From: HB2-32-21 sp041603535
Lineage (GTDB): Bacteria; Pseudomonadota; Gammaproteobacteria; Pseudomonadales; Porticoccaceae
Reading direction: 5' to 3'
Assembly (NCBI GenBank): GCA_041603535.1
Contig: JBFIEE010000027.1
Coordinates: forward strand, 1 to 44,666
DNA: 44,666 nucleotides
The notes below the pieces were generated by a model, which saw only the letters and a list, made by a program, of their open reading frames with translations, had not been told where the DNA came from and made no database searches. Positions 43,628 to 44,666 of this stretch are shown piece by piece; the first letter of the stretch is position 1; every line of letters begins with the position of its first letter. A program made the translations under genes and the position numbers.

Positions 43628-44452
43628 GTGGTGATTTGTTCAGCGTTTGATGTTGCCCCCAGTAGTTATTATGGCTATCGGCAAAGCCGCCAGACAATTG
43701 ATGTTGATCGATTGCAGCTTCGCAGCAAAATCAAAGCGTTATTCCGGCGAAGCCGCAACTCAGCCGGCAGCCGATCTCTGATGGGAATGATGCGCGAACA
43801 GGGACATAGGATTGGTAGATATAAAGTGGGCCGGTTGATGGTAGAGACCAATTTGGTCTGTAAGCAACCTGGTCCCCACCAGTACAAAACGGTTGAAGTT
43901 GAACGTATGGATATCCTGAATCGGCTGGAACGAGAGTTTGCTCCGTCTGCAGCTGACACGATTTGGTGCGGTGATATCACGTATATCTGGGCAGATAATC
44001 GGTGGCACTCCCTGGCAGTAGTGATTGATTTGTACAGACGCAGGATTGTTGGTTGGGCGCTATCGACCAACCCCGATGCTGAGCTTGTAGTGAGCGCGTT
44101 GGAGATGGCCTTCGAACAACGTGGCAGACCTGCAGGTGTGATGTTCCACTCTGATCAGGGAGTTCAATATGCCAGTCGCTTGTTCCGCCAGCGTTTGTGG
44201 CGTGACCGGATGACGCAGAGTATGAGTCGGCGGGGAAATTGTTGGGATAATGCCCCGACAGAACGTTTGTTCAGAAGTGTGAAAACCGAATGGGTTCCAG
44301 CAAGGGGATACCGGGACAAAGATGACGCAACAAGAGATTTAAGTTATTACCTGATGGATTACTACAACTGGTGCAGGCCACATACATTTAATAATGGATT
44401 GCCACCTGCAGTAGCTGAGAATCGATCTAAACCACTGTCCGGAATTAGTTGA
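43628..44452 (+). pseudogene. IS3-family transposase OrfB, 5'-truncated
   Basis: 274 aa from GTG 43628; the reading frame starts at the family block CSAFDVAPSSYYGY, so roughly the first 15 residues and all of orfA are missing. HTH_21 and the rve core are otherwise complete: DDE residues in WCGDITYIW, HSDQGVQYAS and NCWDNAPTERLFRSVKTEW. Ends PLSGIS just like relatives. The catalytic domain could still fold, but without orfA and the left end the element is probably inactive. It is a different IS3 subgroup from both the 40 kb element and the 42.2 kb remnant. Confidence 0.85.
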
Positions 44453-44460
44453 CCACTACA
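44436..44460 (+). repeat. Candidate right end of the third IS3-family element
   Basis: TGTCCGGAATTAGTTGACCA, overlapping the orfB stop and running to 44460, resembles the terminal repeats of this IS3 subgroup. Its inverted partner was not found near 43.6 kb or 42.2 kb. Confidence 0.45.
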
Positions 44461-44566
44461 CCTACAGAACCAATCTTACCTAACCAACCCAGGAGCCTTG
44501 CTCAGAAAAAGCTGCTTTTCTAGACTCTAATTTTTATCAATGAAACCAATATCAAGCTGGCTGACC

Positions 44567-44588
44567 CCTTGATCTTGCCTTGATCTTG
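44567..44588. repeat. Tandem 11-bp repeat
   Basis: CCTTGATCTTG twice in a row, in non-coding DNA near the right edge. The rest of 44461–44666 shows no supported gene. Confidence 0.7.
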
Positions 44589-44666
44589 TACAAATTCTTG
44601 ATGTTCATGAACTATTCAAGCCGCTTCGCCAAAATTGCGGAGACGTGTGCTCGGAAGTCTGTGTTA

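Noticed and set aside
42230..44460. A single IS element carrying the ketopantoate-reductase-like gene as passenger
   Set aside because: The left end (TGAATCCCCCC…) and the candidate right end (…TTGACCACTACA) are not inverted copies, and the OrfA and OrfB fragments appear to belong to different IS3 subgroups.
44612..44665. Minus-strand frame entering from the right edge (ends AILAKRLE)
   Set aside because: Only 17 codons are visible, with no recognisable motif; it cannot be told from chance.

Overview
The window looks like the chromosome of a marine-type gammaproteobacterium (Cellvibrionales/Pseudomonadales-like; this is inferred from gene content, not from a marker gene). The strongest signs are the ffs–dnaX–ybaB–recR order, the rnd–ycgL–ycgN overlap string, a POT peptide symporter, a CaiB/crotonase catabolic cluster and a HvfA-type metallophore peptide. 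Genes are tightly packed up to about 37 kb. From there to the right edge the window is accessory DNA with several broken mobile elements.

Region by region. 1–7.4 kb (all minus): hvfB (MNIO/DUF692 enzyme, cut by the window edge) and its precursor peptide gene hvfA with seven EGKCG motifs; then hrpA, a CoxE-like VWA protein and a MoxR ATPase, transcribed moxR→VWA→hrpA. 7.5–9.1 kb (plus): POT-family peptide symporter. 9.2–15.2 kb (minus): a small membrane protein, ycgN, ycgL, rnd, recR, ybaB, dnaX (with an E. coli-type A AAA AAG frameshift site followed at once by a stop in the -1 frame) and the 4.5S/SRP RNA gene ffs, with a repeat-rich stretch between ffs and dnaX. 15.4–20.6 kb (plus): oligopeptide ABC importer (lipoprotein binding protein, two permeases, fused double ATPase). 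20.7–25.0 kb (plus): RND/MMPL exporter, LolA-like periplasmic protein and an outer-membrane barrel, which look like one envelope export module. 25.2–29.4 kb: DUF523–DUF1722 protein, persulfide dioxygenase–rhodanese fusion, a monohaem cytochrome c lipoprotein (minus), a 0.7 kb non-coding stretch with a strong hairpin and a 13-codon ORF, and a DUF445 protein (minus).

29.7–37.2 kb (plus): a CoA-dependent catabolic cluster (CaiB CoA transferase, crotonase, alpha/beta hydrolase, aldo/keto reductase, two tandem paralogous SDRs, MFS transporter). Its substrate cannot be named from sequence and it has no regulator gene inside. The logic would be import by the MFS carrier, redox steps by AKR/SDRs, CoA activation by CaiB, hydration by the crotonase and ring or ester hydrolysis by the alpha/beta hydrolase.

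37.2–44.7 kb: accessory zone. It holds a frameshifted REP-associated (Y1/HUH) transposase relic, a metallo-beta-lactamase-fold hydrolase, a parDE toxin–antitoxin pair, a broken IS3-family element whose two end sequences lie in the same orientation, a second Y1-transposase C-terminal scrap, a Spy/CpxP-like secreted protein, a TauD/TfdA dioxygenase, and a ketopantoate-reductase-like gene sitting between remnants of two different IS3-type elements. No tRNA, rRNA operon, CRISPR array or prophage was seen. The most interesting systems are the HvfA/HvfB RiPP locus at the left edge, the dnaX frameshift signal, and the layered mobile-element wreckage on the right.
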